Shown piece after piece: positions 51,899 to 64,000 of a DNA stretch of 64,000 nucleotides. Location: the NCBI RefSeq assembly GCF_000189635.1, contig NW_002476512.1, forward strand, positions 496,001-560,000, read 5' to 3'. The notes under the pieces were generated by a model. The model saw only the letters and a list, made by a program, of their open reading frames with translations. It was not told where the DNA came from and made no database searches. Position numbers and translations under genes: made by a program. Numbering within the stretch: position 1 is the stretch's first letter; every line of letters begins with the position of its first letter. Origin of the DNA: Tetrahymena thermophila SB210. Taxonomy: Eukaryota; Ciliophora; Oligohymenophorea; Hymenostomatida; Tetrahymenidae.

Positions 51899-54800
51899 TC
51901 ATACAAAAGTTACTAAAATAATAGAAACTAAAATCAGTTAGAATTTTAAAGTATTTGCAAAGGAATCAATAGGTATAGCTGTAGCTGTTACTTGGATATT
52001 TTATACTGAAGAGAAAATGCTTTAATCTGGGAAAGGATTTTCGTTACTAAGAACATAATAGATGGTATAACTTTAACCAGCAGTTAGAGGTGCAAATGTA
52101 AAATTACCACTTGGGTTTATTAATGTGTCAACAGCTATACTGGCTTATGCAAGAGCAGGTTTACTTAAAGAGTTAACTCCTTGAATAACTTATGAAGAAG
52201 TTGGAGTTCCACCAGAAGAATCTATGATCATATAAATTAAACCATTTTATTTCAATTACATCTCGAAATAGCTCCAATTATTTCCTACAAATGTAACAGG
52301 AGATTAAGATTGAGATGGAGCAGAAGCTTATATTTAAATGGCTTTATAAATGTTTATGACATTAGGGATACCCTATAAGTTTGACTAAAAGTAAGTCTTG
52401 AAGCAAGCTTTTTTTGTAGCGCTTAGTAATTAAGTAGCAACTTAGTCATTATCTACATTCATAGCTTTTCCAAAATAGAATGTTTAAGTAAATAAGTTTG
52501 GTTAAGTAATAATTGGCAAATCAGTAGAAGACTCTGCGCAATTTAGCTATGCTTGCTAATTAGCTTGCAATAGTCTTACTCTTCTCCTATTCGATTGATT
52601 TAATTCTTGGCAATATGTTCCATCAAACGATTTTAGACTAGTTAATATTACAAAAAATTAAGTGATAAATTTAAATTAGAGATAGAATGTTTTTATGTTT
52701 ACTAGAGAGGTTACACTTAGAAGAATAATGTTAAGAAGCATAATATCTTTTATCTTTATTCCATAGTAGGCGCAGCATCAAAGTCTATTGTTAGTTTCAT
52801 CACTTATCCAGAATTATCAGATGTTGTCATTGTAACAGGATTAGTTGTAAATGATTGGTTATTGCTTCCATCTTGGCATAAACCATAAATCCTATATTAA
52901 GAATTTACTCTCAAATTTGTAAGATTTATTGTTGCAGTTTGTGCTCCTTTAATATAGACTTAACCAAATTAGTAGAAACATAATTATATATCATTAATCG
53001 AATCTTATAACTATTAAATTAATTAAAATGATTAAATTTAAAATTCATGATTTGAAATTAATTTTACAGTCGAAATAACTTATTTTTAAGTTATAGCACA
53101 TTTGGTTGTATCAGAGCTATATGATACAGAAATACCCCAATAGAATTGAGCAGCTTTTCCACATTATGCGGAAAGAACTGCTGTAGTAGGAGAAGTTGTA
53201 GAAGGTGTTGATGAAACTGAAACGGCTAAAGTAGTGGAATCTTATGCAATAAATTGAATCTTTTTTTAAATAATATTTTTTTTTCGTTGTTAAATATTTT
53301 TATAATTACTTATAAAGGATTTGTAGGTATAGAGTAAGATGCAGCATTTGTGCCTGATATAACCATAGATAAATTGATAGTTGTTCCAACTGCAGGAGGA
53401 GAAGAGAGAGTGAATGGAAGAGTACCAGAACTTACTGCTGGAGTAAATCTTAGAGTAGATTTTTATGGATCTAAAACGAATCCTGTAAAGGTGTTCGTAT
53501 TTGGAACTGAAAAAGTAATAGATACATCACTTACAGGAAGTAAAGTTGCTAAGCTTAAGTAAATAACGGAAGTAGATATGTCTACCATTAAAGGCTGTTC
53601 ATTAAAAGCTATTACTTAAGAGCTTGTAGCATCAAAAACAACACTTAAAGTAGGTAAATTAGCATAAAACTCTCCATCACCTAGCTTTTACAATTATAAA
53701 TTGTACTTACCAATAGCATTGCTGGCAAAAAGCTAAAATGAGCTTGATTAAGTTCCAACTTGCACCTGTAATATTTGTAAGATTGTTGTTTATTAAAATT
53801 TGTTCATAAAAATAAAATTATTTTTACCGTAGGCTTAAGTGGCAATGTTAAAATTTGATCTACTAAACTAACAAGAGTAAAAGATCTAGCAAATACATAA
53901 GCTGTCGAAAGCTATCTTTGAATAAATATAGGATTACTAATAACTCCTTACATCAGTACAATTTAAGTGATTGGATTTCCAGAAGCATCTGCAAAATTTA
54001 ACAATTGCTACTATGGTGAAATGGAGTAGACATAGTCAACATAATTTGAAGTTGAAGCAAAACTCTTGTAAACGATAAATTGTTAATTATTATCACCAAC
54101 TTCAATAATCCACTTTTAATTGTTTAAATAAAAATTATTTAATATTAATTAATTGAGAATTTATTGATCGATTACTTTGTAAAACTGAGGTCCAAACACA
54201 GAAGGATTGTATATGTTATTAATAGAAATAACATAGTATGCTCCAGATGTCATTAACTCATTCACTTTAATCTTAATTCTTAATCCATAGCTTAAGCATG
54301 CACCAGAGTAGTCTTTCTCAGGAGAATTTAATAATGTAATTGAACAAACTGGATTTGTGTAGCCACTGAGTTATTATGCAAATATTTGAGGGAAGTTTAC
54401 AATTACAAACTAACCATAGTTTATAGAATCCATACTACTGCTTAAGTAAATTTAGAAAGAGTAACTAGCTCCGTTTTATAGCAAATAAGTTGAAGAGATA
54501 GTAGCTGATTGAACAAATAGACTTCCCTTCAAGAAAAGCTAATCTTGCTAAACAGGGTTATCTTGCAAAACAATATATTCGTTAAGTTAGCCGTTGCTAT
54601 TATCATCATCTATTGCTACTAAAAAGCTACCTACTGAGTAATTTAAAGGTTAAATTACTCCGCTAATAGTAAATTTCAATACTCCTCCTTTATTAACTTG
54701 TTAAGGGAAATATCTTTTGGTTTTACATTAAATAAAAAAAAATTAAAAATTAAATGAATTTAATTATAGTTCCAAATATTAATTTTAAATTTTTACTTGA

Positions 54801-57800
54801 TTTCTAAAAGTCTTATATCTAGCACGCTGCATGAAATTACTAGAGTATCACTTTGTAAGCAAAATAAATTATTGCCATCTCTTGAGAGTAGACGAGGATA
54901 GTAATTTGGGAAATAAACAAGCACTCTAGAGGTTTGACTTATCACTGAATTCGCTGTTCCGATTTCAAAGATTAGCTCAAGTGAACTTCCTGGTGTAGAA
55001 TATTGCTTAGTGACTTTTGATGTTGGAAGAGATGTTTACATTGCAGGGGATAGTGCAGGAGATGACTTTTAAAGAGTTGCTGGACCTACAGGGAATAGTT
55101 AATTTTAACTCACGGAAGGAGTTAAGGTTGGTAAAGCAAAGAATTTAAAGTCAATGGCTGATGAAGCAACTGCTGGCACATTAAAGTTATAACACTATAC
55201 AGCATAATTTCTTTCTTTCATGTATCCTGTAACCTTAAATATGATATTTAATGTGAGCACATTTGAAATTTACTAGAATTGCAAAGAATATATATCATTG
55301 GTTAAAGGCATGTTAGTCACAGGAGGAGCATTTGGATTTGGATTTACATAATATACTAAACATCTTAAATCTCCTAAATTTTGAACATTAACAGATGAGA
55401 ATGTATCAAATTAAATTTATATTCTCTCTCCACTATATAAATATTTTGAGTGCAAATACAAATTAAAAGAAAGTTGAGTGCGTCCATTAATATTTAAATT
55501 CGATTATGTTATAGAAGAAGCATCAAATCCAGTTGCATAAACTCCAGGAGTAGTTGGAGGGTTAGGAGCTACTAAACTATTGAATTTTATACTTTGATTT
55601 AAAATTTATGAATACGTAGTTGCAGCTGTAGAATCCATAATCTATATGGTTGCTGTATTTATATCACTTCCATTAGTAGCTGTTACAAGACCATACAAAA
55701 TTATTTAGATACTTGTACCTTTTAATATTTATCCACCTTTCACAGTTATCAAAAACTATAAAGTTTGTAAACTTGTTGGATTTTAAATAGCGCAGACAGA
55801 TGTAGTAGTTAAAATTGTAGACATACATGTTTAATATGCTGCTCTAGATGTGAGCTATAAGTTAGCTGCGTTAGTAATTCTTTTTATTAATATAATGTTA
55901 GTTTAAATAATTATTGTTGAATATGGTTTTAAAATATTTAATTAAATTTTCAGTTCAAAAATTTTTTCAAATTTTTATAAATGTAAAAATTTAGATTTCC
56001 ATCAAAAAAAATTATTTTTAATCAGTTAATAAAAATAATTTATTTGATTTTAATTCAAAGTTTTTATTTCAAAGAAAAAACCTTATTTTCCAAAAATCTA
56101 AAAATATTCTCAATTTTTTTTATTTTAATTTTTAATCTAATTTTTAAAAGGCTTAGATAAAATATAATTAATTAATTAATTATTCAAGAGAAATAAATGT
56201 GAATTTAGCAAAAGCTTCATAAAATTAATTTTGACTAATTAAAAATTTTATTTACTAAACCACAAAAGTCTATGGGAGGTCTGTGGGTGTCTATATGGTA
56301 AATGATATTGCATAGCCAGTCTATGAAGAGTCAATAGAAGGAAGCTATGTTGGAGAAGCTATAGTTGCAGGATTAAGGATACTATTGCTATTAGTATTTA
56401 ATTATAAAGAGTAAATAGCACCAGTTTTATCAGAGTAAGCACCATAAGCATTGACAATCGGTAATTATGGAAGATTGCATTTAGACACAGAAATAGGAGT
56501 TGATGGTACAGCTCCGTTTAAGGGACAAAACAAACCATAGCGAGTTGCGCTACTAAAACGATACAAGAATAAAATACATGTACCAAATTAAGCAGGAGTA
56601 TTAGTAACTGCAGATGATTATTAGTTATAAAATGGATAATCAGCTACAAATGTAAAACCAGCTCCAACGTCTGTAGCAGCTGCGTTAGGATTAGGAGCAT
56701 TTCCTGAATGAGAGGCGTTTATAGTTAAAGGATCTTGTGTATCACCAGCCTTTTAAAATTTAAATAATATTGATAAAGGAATTAATTTTAAAAAATTACT
56801 TTGCAGCTTGAGCAACTTATCCCATAGTTATAACTGCTTGTACCTGCTGCTTAGAATGGAGCCAAGGCAGAACCCTAAAGAGTGTAAGAAAACTAAGGAA
56901 TAGGCTTTACGTACGTTACTGCTGAGTTACTATTGATTGTACCTAAATATAAGGTTAGCTTAACTTAATTAGCTGGTATTGCTAATGGTATTATCACTTA
57001 AAAGTTTGTAGAGGAAGAAGGTGATTATACGGTTATTTCAAATCTACTCATTTAAAAGTATGCAAGGACATTGGGGTTTTGAGAAACATATACTTTGCAT
57101 TCAGCAGTTGTTAAACTTGGAAGAGTGCTAGAACAAGCAACTAAGTCTTAACTTTGGTTAAAATACAAAGGACTAAGATTATCAAAGAAGACAACAATTT
57201 TTTGAGAAGGATTACTAAGTTAACCATTAATTCTTAAAATTGCAGGAACCATGGAGCCATCGATACCTGAAGCACTAGATGTATAAAAGTTGGCTACACC
57301 AACAGAAATTCCTGGTAATGCTGAAGAACTTAAATAGTATCCGTTTACTAAGACATATGCATTTCTTGTTTAAGTGTTTTATGGACCAGCAATTCCATCT
57401 ATAGTCTAAATAAATATATCCAGGTTAGTTTAATATCCATTTAGAGAGCTAGAAAAAGCTTGTAAATTCATATTCTTGATAGTAAGGGTTGTTGCAGATG
57501 CAGTATTTGGGAATAATGCTGATAATTAGCCTTCAGTTTTAAATTAAATCTATTATTTAAATTCAAATATAAGCTTTATAAAACGATTTTATAATGAAAT
57601 TATTACTTATATGCAAGTATAACCACCTTATGCACTTGAAAGATCTTGAGTTGATTAAGTATTAGTGACTGTAGGAGTTTAAAATTTAATTAAAGGATTC
57701 ATCATAAGTAATACACCAACATTATTAGGGAGTTGAGTAGCTGCAGTACCTGTATATGAGTTGGCTGTTACATCTGAGAAGAGAGGTTACATACCAATTG

Positions 57801-60522
57801 ATAATTAAAATCCAAAGGTTGCATCTGGATTAAAGGTAAATCCTTATTTTTTTTACAAAATATTTTCATTAAAATATATTAAGATCATTTATAACACTAA
57901 ATTAATTAATATTTTATTTTTCAAAATATTTTTTATAATTTACCACTGGATGTTTATCCTATTAATTGAGAAGAAGCAACAATATCACCTCCAGTTTATT
58001 TCCAATTTTTACCATTTACAGTCAAAATCCTGTTAATATTATTAGGAAGAGTTTGCTAAACTGTAAAGTACTTGTTTCCTGTTTTAGTTATATCGTAAGC
58101 TTAGAATGTTGTTGTTTGAGGGAATTAGGCAATGTAAATGTTAGGATAATTTGTTAAAATGTAGTTTATAAAATCTACATTATTGGCTGGGACAAAGTAA
58201 TCTTAGTACGAAGTAAATTTATTGCTAAAAGTATATGGCCTGCTAGTCGAATATACTTCATTTGGGTAGTCAGTAAAATCTTAAGCATTCACTAATAGTA
58301 CAATACTACTAAAGCTTTTTAAGTTTTGCAAAAATGCTACATTATTATCAGTATTAACAACAGATGCCTAGCTTGTATCTCTCATTTAATTAATAAACTT
58401 AATGTCTTTAGATATTGCAAAAATATTGTCATTCGATGTCATAGGAATCATACTTTGAATTTAGATTGTACCAAATTAAGAACAATCAATCCAAGCTTAA
58501 TAAACTTCAAATTAGAAGAACCTATTATTATATTATTAAAGCATATTTTTATTAGATTTTATTTATAAAAGTAGATAAGTTTATTTGATGAATAAAATGA
58601 ATTTCTTTAAACAAATTTTTTATTTTATTTCTTATCCCCCTAAAAATAAAAATTAGAAATCAAAAAACTAAAAAATATTTTAATAATTTTTTCACATTTA
58701 TTTTAATGAATTACATTTTGAAGGATATAAAGTATTCCTATGAATTTTATAGTGCACTAACTTAAGAGCAAACTAGACGTCTTGTGGATGGGTTTGTTGC
58801 GTCATATTCTCTGCAAACTACATTTTTATTATTGAAGCTTGGTAAGTTATGGATAATAGAACCAGTTAACAATTAAGAAGTAATATCAGTATTAAGCTAA
58901 ATGATAATTCTATATTCTTGTGAATTTGGCATGGCATCTTTCATTTTGAATCTTAAATTGATTTAGTTATAAGGCACATAACCTGGATTTGCAGGTGGAG
59001 ATCCTCTAACTGCATACATATTCATAGGTAAGCTAGGTAAATCCTACATTCCCCAAGCTAGATATAGTAAATGAGAAGCTATACTGAGAGAATTTGTGTA
59101 AAAAGCATTGGGAACATTACCAATTTAAATAATAGTTGAGGAGTATTAATGTAATGCATACACATTTACATTAACTCCTTACCAAACAAAATCAGGATTT
59201 TATACCTAAACACTGAAACGAAAAACTGTTTATATTTAAAGTGCAGAGACATTAAGTATGATGACCATTTGATTATTAGTATTATCAACAGCACAAGTGT
59301 AATCAGTATTTTTTAATATATTAATAATAGGTAAAGATGTTTTTGCTACAGATTGACAGGTGCCAGTTAACATGAAGGATTTATCTGATAATTGTATAAT
59401 GAATTTTTTGTTATCATTTTAGTCAATTATTGTAGGATCAATTGTCAAATCTATTGATTTAATTAAAAAATTTATTTATAAATTAAAAGCTACTGGATCA
59501 AATCAATTAAATGCAGTTTAAAAGATTTAATATTGCATAAATCATTAATTTCAAGGGAAAAATAAAAGTTAATAAATCAAATTTAAATGTAGATTTATTT
59601 ATTATTTTAAGCTATTCATTTGTTATCTTAAAATGTTTTTAATAATTCCTTTTTAATGAAAATAAATTAAATTAGAAATAATGATTAATCTTTTCATTTA
59701 TTAACAATATTAAACATGTTTTTTTTTAAATTTATGCTTTATTTCTTGTTGATGTTTGCTTATATTATTTCATTTATCTTTGTCAATTACTAAAGGCAAA
59801 GAAATATATATCTATTTTAAATTATTGATTTATAAAAAGCATAATTGTATACCAAAGTAGACTAAGTTCTAAACTGATAATTGATTCTAGGTTGCAGGAT
59901 TGTCAAAAGAGATACTTAAGCTTAAAGAACTTGCTGGTTGATTATCTAAGTAAATAAAAGAGTGCGATTCATTAGAGTCATATTAAACAGCATTTAAATC
60001 TATTGAACTCACTGTAGAAGTTTATACCTGGAGTAATTGCGATTATTTTTATGAGTTTAATGCAGATGGATCCTATATATTGAACTGAATTTTATACCAG
60101 CCAGGCACAAGAGGACTTATTTGATTGATTCCAGAAAGAAACTGGGCTAAATAAGTAGATGACTAACTAGTAAAACAAAAGAGCTGGACAATTTTTTATG
60201 GTCCTTCAACTTAGGTAACTGGATCAAATGTTGACCATAAAGCTTATAAAGCATAAGGGCGCTGATAACCGTTAGGAGCATTTGAATCTGCAATAAGTGA
60301 GCTATGAAGAGGGAAGGGTAAATTAAATTATACAAAATCTGTTGTAGTAAGAGCATTAACTATTTAAAATTTGAGTGACATCTATGTCATATATTATGCA
60401 TTAGAATAATTCATTACTACATCACTTCCTAACATCTAAGATGCCTTCACCGAGATACCATATAATGATATCAACAAAAACATATTAATGAATTTCATTA
60501 ATATTCTAAAATAAGAAGTCAT
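51899..60522 (-). CDS. Giant secreted, probably GPI-anchored surface protein (2340 aa)
   Basis: Fourteen minus-strand exons: 59853-60522, 58715-59450, 57944-58521, 57607-57842, 56800-57549, 56256-56749, 54797-55879, 54176-54713, 53828-54112, 53711-53765, 53310-53680, 53068-53259, 52715-53010, 51899-52637. Every junction is GT-AG, phases agree throughout, and the gene ends in TGA. The N-terminus has a hydrophobic signal peptide (core ~11-25, likely cut after Ala27). The last ~17 residues are hydrophobic and end the protein directly. They follow a small-residue Asp-Ser-Phe-Ala-Asn segment, a typical GPI-attachment signal. Between these ends the chain is Ser/Thr/Asn/Gln-rich with β-strand-like patterning. 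Recurrent pieces occur, such as a strand with Phe-Pro-x-x-(Tyr/Phe) before a Cys, and a Gln-Phe-x-Ile segment. No other membrane span is seen. It is probably a cell-surface coat or adhesin-like protein. I do not recognise a named family. Confidence 0.88.
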
Positions 60523-61902
60523 AGTATTGACTGGTCTTTGTAGTGGTCTAATTTTAATTTGTGAGCTAAAATTCCTTTCTACTTATTTTTCGCTTTACTA
60601 CTTTAATTGTGGATGAATGAAAACTCAAACTGAACTGATTTATCTAATCAATAGTACAAATTATATTATAATGATTTTTATTTAATAATAATATCTGTAA
60701 AAAATAATTGCTTTAGATCTTGTTCATAAAAGCAACGAATCAATTCTTTGAATTTTATCTAATTGAAAATATAGTAATTACCCACTAATCTTTAAAATAT
60801 CAATCCATTAGACCTTTATAACTTGTAGATGTTATATTAATACAATGAGCTAATTTCTAAATAAATAAATAGATAATTTGAATCAGGCAAAAATCATTCC
60901 TAAATTATTTATAAACTTTTAGTATTTGTATAATTTTTAAATACTTTCAATAAAATTAGATAGATTATTTATTTTTCATTTATAAATTAAAAATATTAAA
61001 ATTAATTACTCATGATTTAACAAAAATATAAACCATATTTTAAAAGAAAAAATTGATAAATATTTCATATAAATGGCTTGAAAGTTACATTTAATCAAAT
61101 ATTATTATTTTTTAAATATAACAAAATTTTTAAAATATTTATCAACTTAAATTTAAAAAAACTAAAGAATCCATTTTTTTTAATAATAATTTATGATATA
61201 TTTATTATTTAATAATTAAATTTTTAAAAATTATTGTAAATCCTCTTTATTTAAATATTTTTCTAATTAAATTATTTTAAGTTAAAATTTTAAAACTAGA
61301 ATTAAAAAATTTCTTTATATTAATAAGTTTCAGTAAGACTTTTAAAATTAAAAATTTGTAGAATATACAAAATTGAATCAATACTATAATAATCATTTGA
61401 AATTTCACTAACCATGATATCTTTGTTGGCAACATTTCAAATGAAGGAAAAGCTATATACTCAGTTATTCCTCAAGATATGATATTTTAGATTGACTTAA
61501 CATGTAATTCTAAATAGATTAAGAGCTTTAAAAACCTTAGTTTTTGCTAATAGATTTTGTAGCATATATTTATTTAATATTTTTTTAATAATATTTTAAA
61601 TATTTTTCTAAGATTATTTTAAAGAATTTCTAGTTACAAAATAACAAAATATTTTTTTCCTGATAATTTTTGTGTTATTCTATGAGTAGTTATATACTAT
61701 TCTAACAAAAATTTAGATTTTTTTAATAAATTGATGGATAATATTATTAAATTTTATAATGCTCATGATTATCTTCTTTTTGATTGAAGATTAAAAATAT
61801 AAAGCTTAAAAATTAATTAAGAAATTCTTATTAAATTTAAGTAGTATTTGTCATAATACAAACACATATCCTTTAAACATCTACTTATTTGAATTATTCG
61901 AT
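60523..61902. other. AT-rich spacer between divergent genes
   Basis: Holds the promoters of the giant surface protein gene (minus) and the DEAH helicase gene (plus). Most of it is A/T homopolymer. A coding-like island on the plus strand lies at about 61401-61550. Its open frame runs to TGA at 61683-61685 but has no good start codon. It is reported as a finding. Confidence 0.5.
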
Positions 61903-64000
61903 ATGGAAATTGAGAAAAGCTAATCACCTAATAAAAGCACTGTATAGCAGTAAATATTAGTAGAAAAAAACAAAAATGGCAATTTGGGGTTATTTAATAA
62001 GCTCTAAAAAGAAAGAAAGAACCTTCCTATATTCAAGCACAGATAAGGTTTATTGGATAAAGTAATAAATTTTAAATGCTATTAATGAAAGCTTTCTATG
62101 AGATATACTTCATACAATTTATTCAAACTATGCTTTTAGTAAATAATATGTTTTAATTTTAGATAAAAAGCAATTAAATTAGTGTTATTGCTGGTGAAAC
62201 TGGTTGTGGTAAGACAACTTAAATTCCTCAATATTTAATTGAAGAGGGTTTAAACAAGAACAGAATGATTGCCGTTACACAGCCTAGAAGAGTTGCAGCT
62301 ATTACTATAGCATAAAGAGTTGCTTAGGAAATGAATACTACTGTTGGTAATAAAGTTGGTTACAGTGTTAGATTTGAGGAAGCTGTTGATAAAAATAATA
62401 CAAAATTATTATATATGACTGATGGTATGCTTTTAAGAGAAACTATCGTTGACCCTAATCTTTCTAGATTTTCAATAATTGTTATTGATGAAGCTCACGA
62501 AAGAACTATAAATTCAGATTTACTTATGTAATTAATGGATTATCAAATAGCTAAATTAATGAATCTAAATAGCCTAATTATTAATATTTTTTTATTTATA
62601 TGATGTTAGATCTCTGCTTAAATAGCTGTCAGAAAGAAGAAAGGATCTTAAAATTATAATTATGTCTGCAACAATAGAAACTGAAAAATTTGCAAACTTC
62701 TTTGAAACAGAAAATGTAACATAATAAATCTTAATAAATGAAGACAAATGAAATGAATTTTATTTTAATAGATTATATATTTAGAAGGTAGATGCCATCC
62801 AATTGAAGTATTCTATTCAAAAAAGCCACATGCAGATTACTTAGTAAAGAATAAAATTTTATAGTAAGAGATAAATAAATATTTGTATTTATTTATACTA
62901 ATAGGATGCTGCTTTAAACACAATATTACAAATTCACTTCGAAGAATAAGATGGAGATATTTTATGCTTTTTAGTAGGACAAGTAGGTTTATTTAGTTTT
63001 AAACTAATAGATTTGATATTTTATATTTTTAAAGGAAGACATAGAAGACATGCAACAAATGCTAGAAGAAAAGATAGAGCTTTTCCCTAAAGAGGCAAAA
63101 AAGCTAAACATTTGCACTCTCTATGCTGCTTTACCTTCACATTTACAATTATTAGCATTTGAAAAAAGCTAAGAAGGTGAAAGAAAAGTAGTTTTATCTA
63201 CTAATATTGCTGAAACTTCAGTTACCATTGATGGTAAAGCAAAATTCTATATAAAGCTTAATATTTATTTAATATTAAATAATTTATTTTAGGTATAAAA
63301 TATGTTGTTGATCCTGGTTTAGTTAAGACAAGGAAGTATAACCCAAATAAATTAATAGAAATGCTTTTAGTTGTACCCGTTTCTAAATCTTCAGCTATGC
63401 AGAGGGCTGGTAGAGCAGGTAGATAATCTGCAGGTAAATGCTTTAGGCTCTACACCAAATATACTCATGACACCTTGGCTGAATTTATGTTACCTGTATA
63501 TAAAATATTACTTACATACTAAACGAATGAAATCATATATTTTACTATGTATATAAATAAAAGGAAATTCTCAGATCAAATCTTTCAACAGTTATTTTGC
63601 AAATGAAAGCTATTGGAATTAAAGATGTTAAAGGATTCTAGTTTATAGATAGACCACATGAAGACTAATTCATAGAAAGTATTGAAAACCTTTAACAGAT
63701 GAACGCTTTAGATGCTAATGTAAGAAAGTAAAAAAAGAAATTTAATTAATTTATTGCTTTTTTAAAAACAGGAAAATATTACTTTGCATGGTAAGGAAAT
63801 GGCTGAATTACCTCTTGAACCAATATATGCTCATTTTATGCTTGTAGCTTTTGCTACTAATCCTAACTCGATTAGTGTTGTTCTTTCAGCAATCAGTTTG
63901 ATGCAAGTAGAAAATCTCTTTTTCATTCCTAAGGGTGCAAAAATATCTTTATTAGATGTTTTACTTAGGTTTTAGTTAGGAAATAGTGATTAATTGACAA
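61903..64000 (+). CDS. DEAH-box RNA helicase, 5' part (cut by window end)
   Basis: Nine exons are visible: 61903-62061, 62163-62527, 62610-62715, 62772-62843, 62905-62982, 63035-63233, 63293-63495, 63564-63719 and 63772 to the window end. Phases agree, giving ~522 codons so far. After a short ~45-residue N-terminus come all DEAH motifs: Gly-Glu-Thr-Gly-Cys-Gly-Lys-Thr (Lys70), [26 protein letters not shown], and Gln-Arg-Ala-Gly-Arg-Ala-Gly-Arg. The winged-helix/ratchet region begins at Asn-Leu-Gln-Gln-Met-Asn-Ala-Leu-Asp. By family knowledge such proteins unwind RNA or remodel RNPs in splicing or ribosome assembly. Which of the DHX/PRP members it is cannot be decided without the C-terminus. 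Introns are short (51-108 bases). Confidence 0.95.

Noticed and set aside
53350..53562. 70-codon plus-strand frame with good-looking Val/Thr/Gly composition
   Set aside because: It is antisense to exon 11 of the giant surface protein, whose minus-strand frame is phase-consistent over 8.6 kb. The pleasing composition is a mirror of Ser/Thr codons.
1..64000. tRNA, rRNA, CRISPR, insertion sequence, riboswitch or bacterial ribosome-binding sites
   Set aside because: I scanned by eye for conserved tRNA T-loop/anticodon patterns, long direct or inverted repeats and transposase motifs and found nothing convincing. Bacterial features are not expected in ciliate nuclear DNA. A covariance search would be needed to exclude small ncRNAs fully.

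Overview
The window reads as macronuclear-type DNA of an oligohymenophorean ciliate, most likely Tetrahymena. It is extremely AT-rich. Every real gene uses TAA and TAG as glutamine codons and only TGA as stop. Genes are cut by many short, AT-rich GT-AG introns. A standard-code reading therefore gives only fragments. All gene models here were rebuilt by hand with the ciliate code, and exon phases were checked for consistency. No tRNA, rRNA, CRISPR, transposon or bacterial-type operon was seen.

Layout. 1-10 kb: two intron-less minus-strand genes, a small secreted protein and a 651-aa nuclear-type protein of unknown function, in long AT-rich spacers. 10-17.3 kb: two tandem plus-strand DENN-domain paralogues with almost identical exon structure. 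18.3-23.5 kb: minus-strand coiled-coil protein (8 exons, one apparent GC-AG intron) and IFT56/TTC26, an intraflagellar transport subunit. 24.3-29.0 kb: minus-strand Gln-rich, charged protein of unknown function. 30.8-37.1 kb: minus-strand myosin with motor, IQ, MyTH4 and FERM-like regions. 38.5-41.8 kb: minus-strand EB1-type microtubule plus-end protein and a HEAT/TOG-like protein. 43.7-45.1 kb: V-ATPase proteolipid subunit c (plus). 45.5-46.6 kb: sirtuin (minus), divergent from a 1159-aa SNF2/SMARCAL1-like protein (plus, 47.4-51.6 kb) whose ATP-binding loop and arginine fingers are degenerate. 51.9-60.5 kb: minus-strand 14-exon gene for a 2340-aa secreted, probably GPI-anchored surface protein. 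61.9-64 kb: the 5' part of a DEAH-box RNA helicase (plus), cut by the window end.

Functional themes are inferred. Many products belong to cilia and cytoskeleton (IFT56, coiled-coil protein, myosin, EB1, HEAT/TOG-like), two to chromatin (sirtuin, SNF2-like), and others to membrane traffic or organelle acidification (DENN pair, V-ATPase c). Each gene appears to be its own transcription unit. The items most worth following are the SNF2 pseudo-ATPase, the EB1 without an EBH coiled coil, the DENN duplication with tail loss, the giant GPI-type protein, and several coding-like or structured islands in spacers.
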